Positions 8,021 through 16,925 of a stretch of DNA of 64,000 nucleotides are shown one piece after another. Below the pieces are notes generated by a model that was given only the letters and a program-made list of their open reading frames with translations, had not been told where the DNA came from and searched no databases. The stretch comes from Methanococcoides alaskense (GTDB taxonomy: Archaea > Halobacteriota > Methanosarcinia > Methanosarcinales > Methanosarcinaceae), in NCBI RefSeq assembly GCF_031454185.1, contig NZ_JAVDQI010000006.1, positions 102,158-166,157 on the forward strand, read 5' to 3'. Each line of letters starts with the position of its first letter. Positions within the stretch are counted from its first letter, which is position 1. A program made the position numbers and the translations under genes.

Positions 8021-8665
8021 TCAGACCTCAATGAATGAAACGCTCACGTTGTCTTGCTCAAGCTCAATAAGGGCCGCATATCCATCTGCTGCCATACCGG
8101 GATTCACAAGGAATGTATCTCCTGATCTGGCAAATCCCCTTGCTTCGTGGATATGTGCACAGATAACCAGCTTTGAGCGGTCAATGAACTTGGCAACTGC
8201 TGCACTGCCCACATTGTCCCCTGAGATGGAGTCCAGAAGTCCTTTTGGGGGCGCATGTGAGACCATTACTATATTACCCTTACATTCACCCTCACAGGCA
8301 TTGAACATGGGTTCAAGGGCATCCTCGATCTCCTGTTCCTCAAGTTCGAACGGAGTATTGAATGGGGTTGGACTGGAACCTCCTATTCCTACAAAAGCGA
8401 ACTCTCCTATTCTTTCGGTAGCTTTGTGCAAATTCACTATTTCCGAATCATCGAGTACTTCGAGGATGTCCCTTTGATCGCAATTTCCGGGAACTGCAAA
8501 GACCGGTACATCAAAAACACCATTCAGTTGTTCCACTTCGCTGGAAGGGCCAAAGTTCGTAATGTCACCGCTGATGACCACTACATCGATCTCACCGGCC
8601 TTTTCTTTAATATCTTCCAGATGAGAGAAATTGCCATGTATATCAGCAATTGCAAGTATTTTCAT
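8021..8665 (-). CDS. Calcineurin-like metallophosphoesterase
   Basis: 214-residue cytosolic phosphoesterase with the five family motifs in order: ADIHGN (residues 6-11), GDITNFG (near 35), PGNCD (near 59), VSHAPP (near 134) and CAHIHEARG (near 169), which supply a dinuclear metal site. It belongs to the short archaeal class of unknown natural substrate. It is probably co-transcribed with the AIM24-family gene just upstream (a 22-base gap). The ATG start has a GAGGTG-like site in the gap. Confidence 0.85.
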   Translation of the reverse strand: MKILAIADIHGNFSHLEDIKEKAGEIDVVVISGDITNFGPSSEVEQLNGVFDVPVFAVPGNCDQRDILEVLDDSEIVNLHKATERIGEFAFVGIGGSSPTPFNTPFELEEQEIEDALEPMFNACEGECKGNIVMVSHAPPKGLLDSISGDNVGSAAVAKFIDRSKLVICAHIHEARGFARSGDTFLVNPGMAADGYAALIELEQDNVSVSFIEV

Positions 8666-8687
8666 TTATTTCACCTCATATAGACCG

Positions 8688-9467
8688 TTAGAATTTCCTG
8701 TCGCCACCGAGAATGCCACCAAGTGCACTTTCACCTATGCCTGCAATGCCGCCTTTTTCGCCCCTATTTGAATCACTAGGGCCAATGGCTGCTGCTATCC
8801 TGTCAGCAAGGCGTGAGAATGGCAGGCTCTGAAGATATACAGTACCTGGTCCTGAGACCGTTGCCAGAACGATGCCTTCGCCACCAAAGAGTGCATTCTT
8901 GAAACCGCCTACGAACTGTATGTCGTAGTTAACACTCTCTGAGAAGGCCACCAGACAACCTGTATCAACCCTCAATGTTTCTCCTGGGGCAAGGTCTTTC
9001 TTGATTATCGTACCGCCTGCATGTACAAATGCAAGACCGTTGCCTTCGAGTCTCTGGAGGATGAAACCCTCTCCTCCGAAAAGCCCTGCTCCTATCTTCT
9101 TCGAGAATGCAATGGAAATATCTACTCCATCTGCAGCGCAGAGGAATGCGTCTTTCTGACAGAGGAAACTGCCACCTTCTGATGCAAGGTCTATGGGTAT
9201 GATCTTACCGGGATATGGTGCTCCAAAGGCCACTGTTCCCTTGCCTTTTCCGTTCTGGGTAAAAGAAGTTATAAAAAAGCTCTCTCCTGAGAATGCACGC
9301 TTCAGACCTTTAAGCAATCCTCCGCCGGTGGACGTTTCCATCTTGATGCCATCTCCCATGAACATCATTGCACCTGCTTCGGCCCTTACGGTCTCTCCCT
9401 GGTCAAGTTCTATCTCAACAAGCTGCATTTCATTCCCGTGGATCTTATAATCAATATCATGTGCCAT
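8688..9467 (-). CDS. AIM24/TIGR00266-family protein
   Basis: 259-residue protein of the AIM24 (TIGR00266) family, a beta-barrel fold related to tryptophan RNA-binding attenuator proteins and found in all domains. Typical motifs are AEAGAMMFM (near 30), GLKRAFSGES and GEGFILQRLEGNG, plus a Gly-rich C-terminus. I chose the ATG at 9467, preceded by GAGGAG, rather than the longer frame from 9542 whose extra 25 residues are unlike the family. Its biochemical role is unknown. It is first in a pair with the metallophosphoesterase. Confidence 0.85.
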   Translation of the reverse strand: MAHDIDYKIHGNEMQLVEIELDQGETVRAEAGAMMFMGDGIKMETSTGGGLLKGLKRAFSGESFFITSFTQNGKGKGTVAFGAPYPGKIIPIDLASEGGSFLCQKDAFLCAADGVDISIAFSKKIGAGLFGGEGFILQRLEGNGLAFVHAGGTIIKKDLAPGETLRVDTGCLVAFSESVNYDIQFVGGFKNALFGGEGIVLATVSGPGTVYLQSLPFSRLADRIAAAIGPSDSNRGEKGGIAGIGESALGGILGGDRKF

Positions 9468-9799
9468 TATTATTACTCCTCTATGGGACGGGATCCTCAA
9501 TCGGGAAAGTCCCCTATGCAGAAATATTGCATTTAACAGCACATAAACGTATTGTAAGGTTCACATAAGTGTCACAGTTCAGGCATATCGAAATATTGCA
9601 ATATTCTCTAAATTCATAAGATCTCTAAAGATGGCAAATTTGCTATTACTTTGGAGAGGTACTTTTCATTGATTTTCACGAAAGATGCTATGAATACCAA
9701 TAACAGCACCTGAAGACTTCAAATTGAACTGTAGTTTAAATAATCTATAAATAGTAACTTGATGTATTTACATTTAGAGAACCCGGAGGTTATCAGATC

Positions 9800-10300
9800 A
9801 TGAATACACAAAAATTATTATCCATTTTCATTATCTTTGCCGTACTTACCTGTACCTTTATGGCAGTGGGTTGTACTGAAATTGATAATGAGGACGACAT
9901 TATTGAGGCCGAACAGGACGAAGAAATTGTTGCATCTCCTGACGAGATCATCGACATCGAATGGCAATGGTCAGGATTGACCGAGACCTTTCCAGCTAGC
10001 CAGTCCGTAGTTCCTGACCCGGAAAACTATAAAATTACCTTGAGATCGGATGGAACCTACTCCATTAAAGCAGACTGCAACATTGGAAGTGGTGGCTACA
10101 CAATGGAAGGAAATGAGCTTACCTTAGCACCAGGTCCAATAACGCTTGCATATTGTGGTCCTGACTCGCTGGATAGTCAGTATCTTTCCCTGTTGAGCAA
10201 TGTAACAACCGTCTCAATGGAAGATGATCAGCTTGTTCTCGGTATCGGGGACAACGGCGACAGAATGCTTTTTGTTAAAGGAGATGTAGCAGAGCAGTGA
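9800..10300 (+). CDS. META-domain lipoprotein
   Basis: 166-residue predicted lipoprotein. A basic/hydrophobic signal (MNTQKLLSIFIIFAVLTCTF) ends in the lipobox AVGC (Cys25), followed by an acidic linker. Residues from about 50 match a META (HslJ-like) domain: WQWSGL, then SDGTYSIKADCN, GGYTMEGNELTL and the conserved Cys in LAYCGP. META domains are small beta-barrels of uncertain function linked to stress tolerance in bacteria. The start has GGAGGT about ten bases upstream. Monocistronic. Confidence 0.8.
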   Translation: MNTQKLLSIFIIFAVLTCTFMAVGCTEIDNEDDIIEAEQDEEIVASPDEIIDIEWQWSGLTETFPASQSVVPDPENYKITLRSDGTYSIKADCNIGSGGYTMEGNELTLAPGPITLAYCGPDSLDSQYLSLLSNVTTVSMEDDQLVLGIGDNGDRMLFVKGDVAEQ

Positions 10301-10332
10301 AACACCTGCTTTGACCATATTTTTTTGAATTT

Positions 10333-10364
10333 GGGAATGAAGGGGATATAGTTCTCTTCATCCC
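10333..10364 (+). terminator. Hairpin after the META lipoprotein gene
   Basis: GGGAATGAAG pairs with CTTCATCCC (one bulged A) around a 13-base loop, 33 bases after the stop codon. A T7 run lies just before rather than after the stem, so termination is only likely. The rest of the gap to 10618 is AT-rich with no gene seen. Confidence 0.4.
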
Positions 10365-10618
10365 GCTAAATTAATTTTGTACCTAAGTGCTCTCTGATCA
10401 AATATGACGTGAGGGAGATTCCTTAATATAACTCTTTGAATTGTAGTAATGCCTAGTATGATCTAAATTATAGTTTAAAAGCGATTAGCAAATTCAATTA
10501 TTCGATATTATCATTTGCTGGGGGTATTAAAGATCACCAATTACATAGAAATAGTTTTATTTCGTGCCCCCTTATTATTGTTTAGTAATTTTTCTTACTT
10601 TGAGTAGGTCAATAATTT

Positions 10619-11644
10619 ATGAATAATATTATCATCTGGATACTTATCGCTCTTTGTCTGGTCCAATCAGGGATCTTTTCGGGGTTGACAATTGGTCTTT
10701 TCGGACTGAGCCGTCTCAGGCTTGAGATCGAAGCTGAAGCTAATAACATACATGCACAGAAGGTCTTAAAACTAAGAAATGATCCGCATTTACTCCTTTC
10801 TACCTTATTGTGGGGTAATGTGGGTGTCAATGTACTGCTTACCCTTTTAACGGATTCAGTTATGGTCGGTAGCTCTGCGTTCATATTCTCGACAGTATTC
10901 ATCACTTGCTTTGGAGAGATAATGCCTCAGGCATATTTCACAAGAAATGCTTTAAAGATGGGTGCTTCCTTAACACCTCTTGTCAAAATATACATATTGC
11001 TATTGTATCCTTTTACAAAACCTTCTGCAATCATCCTTGACAGATGGCTTGGTAAAGAAAAACTTGAGTATTTCAAAGAAACATCCCTGAGGATAATGCT
11101 TCAGAAACACATGAGGTCAGATGCAAGCGATATTGATAAAATGGAAGGACTTGGTGCTCTTAATTTCTTGTCACTGGATGATCTTAGTATAAAACAGGAA
11201 GGTTCGCTCATAGACGAGAAGACCATAATCGAAATTGATACAATTAACAACTTACCGGTCTTTCCGGAAGTCGGTACTCCGGATTTTGAGATATTGCTTC
11301 ATAAGATCGCATTTCCAGCTAAAAAATGGATAATAGCGGTCGATAAGAACAGGTATCCGGTTGTGGCAATAGATTCTACCTCTTTCATAAGAGATGCTAT
11401 CTACAAAAAAAATAATTTCCATCCACTAAGCTATTGCCATACTCCGCTAATCGTAAAGAGCCCTAATGTAAAGATAGGGGATGTACTCCATAAACTGAAG
11501 GTTTATCCTGTAGACTCCGAAGATGATGTCATAGATAATGACCTGATCCTTTACTGGAATGATGATGATCCTGAAAAAATAGTAATCACAGGTTCCGATA
11601 TACTTGGTCGCCTGTTCAGAGGCATCGTTTACAGGGTAAGATGA
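10619..11644 (+). CDS. DUF21/CNNM-family membrane protein
   Basis: 341-residue membrane protein. Residues 1-150 form a DUF21 (CNNM transmembrane) domain with several helices, the signature SGIFSGLTIGLFGLSRLRLE (18-37) and FGEIMPQAY near 100. CNNM and CorC-type relatives are linked to Mg2+ or Co2+ efflux. The C-terminal half is expected to hold CBS domains, but these are weak here: only segments such as WIIAVDKNRYPVVAID and ILYWNDDDPEKIVITGSDIL suggest a degenerate pair. The DPEKIVITGSDILGRL end is typical of CBS repeat 2. Monocistronic. Confidence 0.75.
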   Translation: MNNIIIWILIALCLVQSGIFSGLTIGLFGLSRLRLEIEAEANNIHAQKVLKLRNDPHLLLSTLLWGNVGVNVLLTLLTDSVMVGSSAFIFSTVFITCFGEIMPQAYFTRNALKMGASLTPLVKIYILLLYPFTKPSAIILDRWLGKEKLEYFKETSLRIMLQKHMRSDASDIDKMEGLGALNFLSLDDLSIKQEGSLIDEKTIIEIDTINNLPVFPEVGTPDFEILLHKIAFPAKKWIIAVDKNRYPVVAIDSTSFIRDAIYKKNNFHPLSYCHTPLIVKSPNVKIGDVLHKLKVYPVDSEDDVIDNDLILYWNDDDPEKIVITGSDILGRLFRGIVYRVR

Positions 11645-11869
11645 AGTCCCTTCATTTTTTTGTTGAAAATAATGAATGCTTTTAATTCATGTTAATTATC
11701 AGCATTCAATATTGATCAGAGTAGATATGTTTTTATTCTATATTCATTATTATGAACCATTCCACAGTACAAATTAACTAAATAAAATAAAGCTTTGTGT
11801 TATCCAAGGGTGCATTTAATCTAATAACACATGGTAATCATCAAAAAACAAGACAGGATACTGAAGAAA

Positions 11870-12478
11870 ATGCGAGATTTTGTGATAATAGCTCATAAGG
11901 CTTTGACAACAGGTGACTTTTCCCTGAATGACCTCCCTGGTTCAGCAGGACGCATGGATATCCTTTGTAGGTGCATCAATTCATGCCTGTTCCTTTCACA
12001 TGACCTTAGGCGGGATGTTCAGGTACATCTGTTACTTCTTGGAGACCCGGAGCCCGGAAAGATCATACGCTTTGATAGTGAGCATGTCAGATATCTCAAT
12101 CCGGATGAAAGGAGTGCCGGCTCACTTATCAAGAAAGCACTACAGAAGACTGCCGGGGAATATGAGGCACGCTCAACTCCAGGTGTTTTCATCAGAAGCG
12201 GGAATCTTGGGACGCTGCTTAATGAGTTCAAAGATGCAGGACGCAGACTCATCTATCTGCATGAAGATGGTGAGGATATCCGCGAGCTTTCTGACCTTAC
12301 GAACAATGCTGTTTTCATTCTTGGTGACCATATGGGAGTTACCGAAGAGGAAGAGCAGTTAATAAAAGAACATGAAGCTAAGACCATCTCTCTTGGTCCG
12401 ATACCGCTACATGCCGACCATTGTATCATACTTATCAATAACGAGATAGACCGGAATTTGTCAGGTAGATCCCAGTAA
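11870..12478 (+). CDS. trmY: tRNA (pseudouridine54-N1)-methyltransferase
   Basis: SPOUT-class methyltransferase that converts pseudouridine 54 of tRNA to N1-methylpseudouridine, the archaeal counterpart of bacterial ribothymidine. The diagnostic N-terminus MRDFVIIAHKALTTGDFSLN and the DLPGSAGRMDILCRC segment are intact, and the SAM-binding knot region includes LGDHMGVTEEEE and SLGPIPLHADHCI. An in-frame ATG at 11831 would add 13 atypical residues, so I prefer 11870 (202 residues). It lies directly upstream of pus10, whose product makes its substrate. Confidence 0.92.
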   Translation: MRDFVIIAHKALTTGDFSLNDLPGSAGRMDILCRCINSCLFLSHDLRRDVQVHLLLLGDPEPGKIIRFDSEHVRYLNPDERSAGSLIKKALQKTAGEYEARSTPGVFIRSGNLGTLLNEFKDAGRRLIYLHEDGEDIRELSDLTNNAVFILGDHMGVTEEEEQLIKEHEAKTISLGPIPLHADHCIILINNEIDRNLSGRSQ

Positions 12479-12501
12479 TACAGGAAGAAGGAAGTGATCA
12501 G

Positions 12502-13794
12502 TTGAACGTGCTCGATATTGCAAAAAAGATCGTCCGTGAAGGACCGATATGTGACCATTGTATGGGAAGACAGTTCGCAAAACTCTCTACCGGACTTACC
12601 AATGACAAACGAGGGAGTGCAATCAAGCTCGCCCTTGCTATGGAAGGGGACCGCATTAACAAGGACGAAGGTGACAAGGGGATACTGGAAGACCTGAGCA
12701 CTTCAAGTGTGAATGCACGCAAATCCCTTAGACTTAAAGGCGAGGACGAAAAATGCTGGGTGTGCCTTGGTCTTTTCGAAAAGCTTGATACATGGGCAGA
12801 AAGAGCAGAGACTGCATTGAAGGACTATGAGCATTCCACTTTTCTTGTCGGGACGAAGATGAGCGGGCTTTTGAGCGAGAATGAGGAGATCATCTGGACC
12901 GAATCCGGGACCACCTATGCGGAACAGTTCAAATCCGAGATGAACCGTGAGGTCGGAAAGCTCATTGCAGAAAGGACCGGCAAAGAGGTCAAACTCGAAA
13001 ATCCAGACATTCTTGTGACGCTCGATCTTGCTGAAGAAAAAGTTCATCTGCAGGTACGTTCGGTCTATATTCTTGGCAGGTACCGGAAAATGGTGCGTAC
13101 CATCCCACAGACACGCTGGCCATGCCGGACATGCAGAGGGAGGGGCTGTGAGACCTGTAACTTCACAGGAAAGCAATATCCTGAATCTGTTGATGAACTT
13201 ATCAAGGACCCTGTCGTGGAAGCCCTTACGTCAAAGGACACGAAGTTCCATGGGGCAGGGCGTGAGGATATCGATGCTCTGATGCTTGGAACCGGTAGGC
13301 CGTTCGTGGTCGAAGCGGTTGAACCTATGCTCCGCACATGCGATCTTGCAAAGGTTGAAAAAGAGATCAATGAGCGTGCAGGTGGAAAGATCGAGGTGGA
13401 AGGGTTAACATTCACTCCGAAGAGTACTGTCGAGAGCCTTAAGACCGTAAAGGCGGATAAAGTTTATAAACTTAAAGTTACATTCAAAGAGCAAATTCCA
13501 GAAGATAAACTCAGGACTGCCATCAACGAACTTACTGGTGCGCAGATCCAACAGAGAACACCACAGCGTGTATCACACAGAAGGGCTGATCTGGTTCGTA
13601 AGCGAACTGTTCACGACATGAAGCTTAACGAATTAACAGATGACTGCGCAATGATCGAAGTTCATTGTGAAGGCGGCCTGTATGTAAAGGAACTGATATC
13701 CAGTGACGAAGGAAGGACCATACCAAGCCTTACAGGGCTTCTCGGTTCACAGGCTTTCGTTACAGAACTGGATGTTGTCGGGGTCGACATATAA
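12502..13794 (+). CDS. pus10: tRNA pseudouridine synthase Pus10
   Basis: 430-residue pseudouridine synthase that forms pseudouridine 54 (and 55 in archaea) in tRNA. An N-terminal zinc-binding/THUMP region carries CDHCMGRQF (about 14-22) and CWVCLG, followed by a second Cys-rich element, PCRTCRGRGCETCN (about 205-218). The catalytic domain contains GAGREDIDALMLGTGRPF with the presumed nucleophilic Asp, then RTPQRVSHRRADLVR. The start is TTG at 12502 with GGAAGTGA upstream. It follows trmY by 23 bases and precedes rpl21e by 65 bases. Confidence 0.95.
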   Translation: MNVLDIAKKIVREGPICDHCMGRQFAKLSTGLTNDKRGSAIKLALAMEGDRINKDEGDKGILEDLSTSSVNARKSLRLKGEDEKCWVCLGLFEKLDTWAERAETALKDYEHSTFLVGTKMSGLLSENEEIIWTESGTTYAEQFKSEMNREVGKLIAERTGKEVKLENPDILVTLDLAEEKVHLQVRSVYILGRYRKMVRTIPQTRWPCRTCRGRGCETCNFTGKQYPESVDELIKDPVVEALTSKDTKFHGAGREDIDALMLGTGRPFVVEAVEPMLRTCDLAKVEKEINERAGGKIEVEGLTFTPKSTVESLKTVKADKVYKLKVTFKEQIPEDKLRTAINELTGAQIQQRTPQRVSHRRADLVRKRTVHDMKLNELTDDCAMIEVHCEGGLYVKELISSDEGRTIPSLTGLLGSQAFVTELDVVGVDI

Positions 13795-13859
13795 GTCGCC
13801 CAAATATCAAATTTATCAAATACAGGTCTATCCATGACCTGAAATAACGGAGGAAAACA

Positions 13860-14153
13860 ATGCCAACATCACACGGTGAACGTAGCTGTACTAGGTACAA
13901 ATTGAAGAAGACAGTAAGGGAACGAGGTCTCTCCCCTATAAGCAAGGCAATTCAGGATTTCGAAGAAGGCCAGATGGTCCACATCGATATCGATCCAAGC
14001 GTACAGAAAGGAATGCCAAACGCAAAGTTCCAGGGCAAGACCGGTAAGGTACTTGGAAAGCGCGGAAGGGCTTATCTTTTACAGGTAACAGATGGAAACT
14101 CTAAGAAAGAGGTCATCTCCCTGTCCCAGCACTTGAAACCACAGAAATACTAA
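13860..14153 (+). CDS. rpl21e: 50S ribosomal protein L21e
   Basis: 97-residue archaeal/eukaryotic ribosomal protein eL21: basic N-terminus (MPTSHGERSCTRYKLKK), SH3-like core VHIDIDPSVQKGMPNAKFQG and GKTGKVLGKRGRAY. Full family length. The ATG is preceded by GGAGG at ideal spacing. It sits between pus10 and rpoF, an order common in Euryarchaeota. Confidence 0.96.
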   Translation: MPTSHGERSCTRYKLKKTVRERGLSPISKAIQDFEEGQMVHIDIDPSVQKGMPNAKFQGKTGKVLGKRGRAYLLQVTDGNSKKEVISLSQHLKPQKY

Positions 14154-14162
14154 ATTCAACAT

Positions 14163-14182
14163 CCGGGCTAGTAATAGCCTGG
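14163..14182 (+). terminator. Hairpin after rpl21e
   Basis: CCGGGCT pairs with AGCCTGG (one G-U pair) around a six-base loop, ten bases after the stop codon. A moderately T-rich stretch (GATCTTTTATT) follows shortly after. Confidence 0.4.
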
Positions 14183-14302
14183 AATTGATCTTTTATTGTC
14201 GATAGTTATATCTGTGCGGAAGTCCATCTGGCAGATAGCATTTGCTATTAATTTAGCAGGTACTAAAACGTTAAACATACTAATTCCAAAGAGTGTATTT
14301 TA

Positions 14303-14656
14303 ATGATAGTCAAACACATTCAGAGCGAAGAATTATTGACCGTTCCTGAGGTCAAGGAAATACTTAACAATATAATGGAAGAGCGTGTGGCACGTGAAGA
14401 AGAGCTTGGGTATGAACTTCGCAAAGCTATCAACCATGCGGACATGTTTGCAAAGATGGATGCAAGCCGATCCAGAGAACTTGTTAATAAGCTCCTTGAG
14501 ATGGAGAAGATGAAGCCTGAGATCGCAATACACATTGCTGATATCGCACCTCTGACAAGAGATGAGCTCAGGACAGTCTATGCAAAAGAAAGATTCACAT
14601 TGACCGAAGAAGAGCTGGACGCAATATTGACTCTTGTGCTCGAGGCAATGGAATAA
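14303..14656 (+). CDS. rpoF: DNA-directed RNA polymerase subunit F (Rpo4)
   Basis: 117-residue Rpo4/RpoF (RPB4 homologue), which with Rpo7 forms the RNA polymerase stalk that aids promoter opening and termination. The mainly helical sequence includes the N-terminal tip LLTVPEVKEIL and the HRDC-like C-terminal domain PLTRDELRTVYAKERFTLTE. Full family length. Confidence 0.93.
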   Translation: MIVKHIQSEELLTVPEVKEILNNIMEERVAREEELGYELRKAINHADMFAKMDASRSRELVNKLLEMEKMKPEIAIHIADIAPLTRDELRTVYAKERFTLTEEELDAILTLVLEAME

Positions 14657-14735
14657 ATTTATATCTCATACTTTACTTTTTTTAGTGGAAACAGTAAGTT
14701 TTCAACATTAATCCATAACATACTGGAGGATATCT

Positions 14736-15332
14736 ATGAGTAAGAGGGGCACGCCGCCTGAGAAAGAGGATTATGCATGGGTTCTTGACTACCTTCCGTA
14801 CGGAAGTAATACTGACAAACGCCCAGCATATCAAAAGAAACCTCTCGTACAGGCAATTGGTGACAAACACTTCGTTCTTGTGGAGCTGGTTCCTAAGGAA
14901 GGAGCAAACCCTGAGATACAGTCCAAAGTCTATGTCGGCGATGGGGATCGGGATGTCATTGATCACGTTAAACACAGGATCCACTTTGATGACCTAAGCC
15001 ACGGAGCACAGCTTGAGCTACCTTTTGTTCTTGAGATCTGTGTCAAAGATCGGGAAGAGAAATTCGTTAAATTCTTCAACGATGCACATTCAATAACAAC
15101 AAGACTGCACATGCTTGAGCTTCTGCCTGGTATCGGAAAGAAGCTGATGTGGGCTATAATCGATGAACGCAAGAAAGGTGAGTTCAAGGGTCTGCAGGAC
15201 CTCCACGATCGTGTGGGTGGAGTGCATATTCCACAAAAGATCATCGTAAACCGCATACTTGACGAGCTTAAAGATGATAACATCAAATACAGGCTCTTTA
15301 CAACAGCAATGCAGCAACAGAAGCGTGACTGA
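14736..15332 (+). CDS. DUF655-family nucleic-acid-binding protein
   Basis: 198-residue conserved archaeal protein (DUF655). An OB/S1-like beta-rich N-terminal half starts EEDYAWVLDYLPYG-like (here KEDYAWVLDYLPYG) and is followed by a C-terminal helix-hairpin-helix segment, LELLPGIGKKLMWAII (about residues 128-143). This suggests RNA or DNA binding. It is universally placed between rpoF and ksgA in many Euryarchaeota, implying a role in transcription or ribosome biogenesis; the exact role is not established. GGAGG precedes the ATG. Confidence 0.9.
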   Translation: MSKRGTPPEKEDYAWVLDYLPYGSNTDKRPAYQKKPLVQAIGDKHFVLVELVPKEGANPEIQSKVYVGDGDRDVIDHVKHRIHFDDLSHGAQLELPFVLEICVKDREEKFVKFFNDAHSITTRLHMLELLPGIGKKLMWAIIDERKKGEFKGLQDLHDRVGGVHIPQKIIVNRILDELKDDNIKYRLFTTAMQQQKRD

Positions 15333-15350
15333 TTATAAGGTGTCATTAAC

Positions 15351-16163
15351 TTGGTCCGAAAAATATTACAAAAATATGGCATCCGCGGTGGATGTCATGA
15401 CCAACATTTTTTGATCGATGAACGATCACTTGATTCCATTGTCGATCAAGCGGAGCTTTCTGAAAAAGATGTCGTGCTGGAGATCGGAGGGGGTATTGGA
15501 AATCTTACCGAGCGTCTTCTTGAAAAGGCGGGTAAGGTCTACGTCATCGAACTCGACCCTGCACTTGTACATGTCCTCAAAGACCGCTTTTCTGATAATG
15601 AGAAAATAGAGATAATATCGGGCGATGTCCTGAAATTGGATCTTCCGAAATTCAACAAGGTTGTCGCAAATCTTCCATATTCAATATCATCTCCTATAAC
15701 TTTCAAGCTCTTTAAGCACGAGTTTGAACTGGGGATACTGATGTATCAGTATGAATTTGCACAGCGCATGGTGGCTAAAGCAAATACTGAAGACTACAGC
15801 AGGCTTTCAGTGAACACGCATTATTTTGCCGATGCAGATATTATCATGAAGATACCACCATCTGCATTCTCACCGCCTCCGGAAGTCTGGTCCGCCGTTG
15901 TGAAAGTAGTTCCAAGGCCGTCTTCTTTCCACGTTGAAGATCCTCAATTCTTCCTTGATCTGGTAACCGCAGTATTCCTCCAGCGCAGGAAAAAGCTAAG
16001 GAATGCTATCATAAAGGGTAATCATCTGTTAAATGTTCCAAACATCAAGCAGATAGTGGCCGAACTGCCTGATGAGTTCATGTCCAAGAGAGCCGAAAAC
16101 CTTGAACCGCACGAACTAGCGGAGATCGCTAACCATATCTTTAAAATGAAAGCTACCTCCTAA
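15351..16163 (+). CDS. ksgA: 16S rRNA (adenine-N6,N6)-dimethyltransferase KsgA/Dim1
   Basis: 270-residue SAM-dependent methyltransferase that dimethylates two adjacent adenines near the 3' end of 16S rRNA, a late step in small-subunit maturation. Key motifs: QHFLIDERSLD (about 23-33), SAM motif I EIGGGIGNLTE (about 44-54), acidic VIELDPAL, and catalytic NLPYSISSP (motif IV). The C-terminal substrate helix bundle includes FLQRRKKLRNAI. The TTG start is preceded by AAGGTG. It is translationally close to DUF655 (18-base gap). Confidence 0.95.
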   Translation: MVRKILQKYGIRGGCHDQHFLIDERSLDSIVDQAELSEKDVVLEIGGGIGNLTERLLEKAGKVYVIELDPALVHVLKDRFSDNEKIEIISGDVLKLDLPKFNKVVANLPYSISSPITFKLFKHEFELGILMYQYEFAQRMVAKANTEDYSRLSVNTHYFADADIIMKIPPSAFSPPPEVWSAVVKVVPRPSSFHVEDPQFFLDLVTAVFLQRRKKLRNAIIKGNHLLNVPNIKQIVAELPDEFMSKRAENLEPHELAEIANHIFKMKATS

Positions 16164-16167
16164 AAGC

Positions 16168-16776
16168 ATGGTGACCATAACATATAGGGATGCAGACATC
16201 GAACTTGATGAGGATGTCTACGATCCTGCCGAAGATTCATACCTGCTTGCAGATGTTGCAATAGATGTGGCACAGGATGGAATGAGCGTACTCGAGGTTG
16301 GTGCAGGGACTGGTTTTGTTTCAGCGGTCCTTCAAACCAATGTGGGTGTGGACCTCGTTGCCACGGAAATAAGCCCCTTTGCAGCCGAATGTGCTAAACG
16401 CAATGGTGTCGTGGTTATCAGGGCAGACATGTTCGGATGCTTTCGATCCGGGACAAAGTTCGATCTTATTCTTTTTAATCCTCCGTATCTTCCTACGGCA
16501 GAAGATGAAAAGGTCCCCGGCTGGTTGAACTATGCCTTTGATGGCGGTGTTGACGGACGCGAAGCAGTCAATAGATTCTTTGAAGAGGTGACTCCCTTCC
16601 TAAGTAATGGGGGAATTATCCTTATGTTGATATCGTCCCTTACTGGCATGGATGAAGTGAAAATGCGTATGCTGAAGCAGGGACTGGAAGTCGAGATCTG
16701 CAACATTGACCGGGATTGTTTTTTTGAAGAACTGATCGTACTGAAAGGCACTTTAAAAGCTTCAGATCAACTTTAA
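16168..16776 (+). CDS. HemK/PrmC-like protein methyltransferase
   Basis: 202-residue class I SAM methyltransferase with motif I LEVGAGTGFV (about 40-49), an acidic post-I residue and the N-glutamine/amino methyltransferase motif NPPYLPT (about 107-113). It lacks the N-terminal helical domain of bacterial PrmC and matches the short archaeal/eukaryotic HemK2 (Mtq2) type, whose partner methylates the GGQ glutamine of the class I release factor aRF1. It starts four bases after ksgA stops, and is probably the last gene of the rpoF-ksgA unit. Confidence 0.88.
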   Translation: MVTITYRDADIELDEDVYDPAEDSYLLADVAIDVAQDGMSVLEVGAGTGFVSAVLQTNVGVDLVATEISPFAAECAKRNGVVVIRADMFGCFRSGTKFDLILFNPPYLPTAEDEKVPGWLNYAFDGGVDGREAVNRFFEEVTPFLSNGGIILMLISSLTGMDEVKMRMLKQGLEVEICNIDRDCFFEELIVLKGTLKASDQL

Positions 16777-16810
16777 TATAAACGAATAGGTTTTGCATAA
16801 ACATCACACA

Positions 16811-16824
16811 ACTCTTATATACAA
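16811..16824 (+). promoter_or_regulatory. Promoter of the first hyuA paralogue
   Basis: TATA element CTCTTATATACAAG, with predicted initiation near 16842 and a leader of about 85 bases. CAACTCTTA around the TATA box is repeated in inverse as TAAGAGTTG near 16898-16906. Confidence 0.45.
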
Positions 16825-16925
16825 GCCCTGCTCATTTATCTTAGGAAGAAGGTACTACATAATTTACCTTTTTATCTGATCTGTGAATTACGATTTTTAA
16901 GAGTTGCAACAAAGGAGTGATAAAA

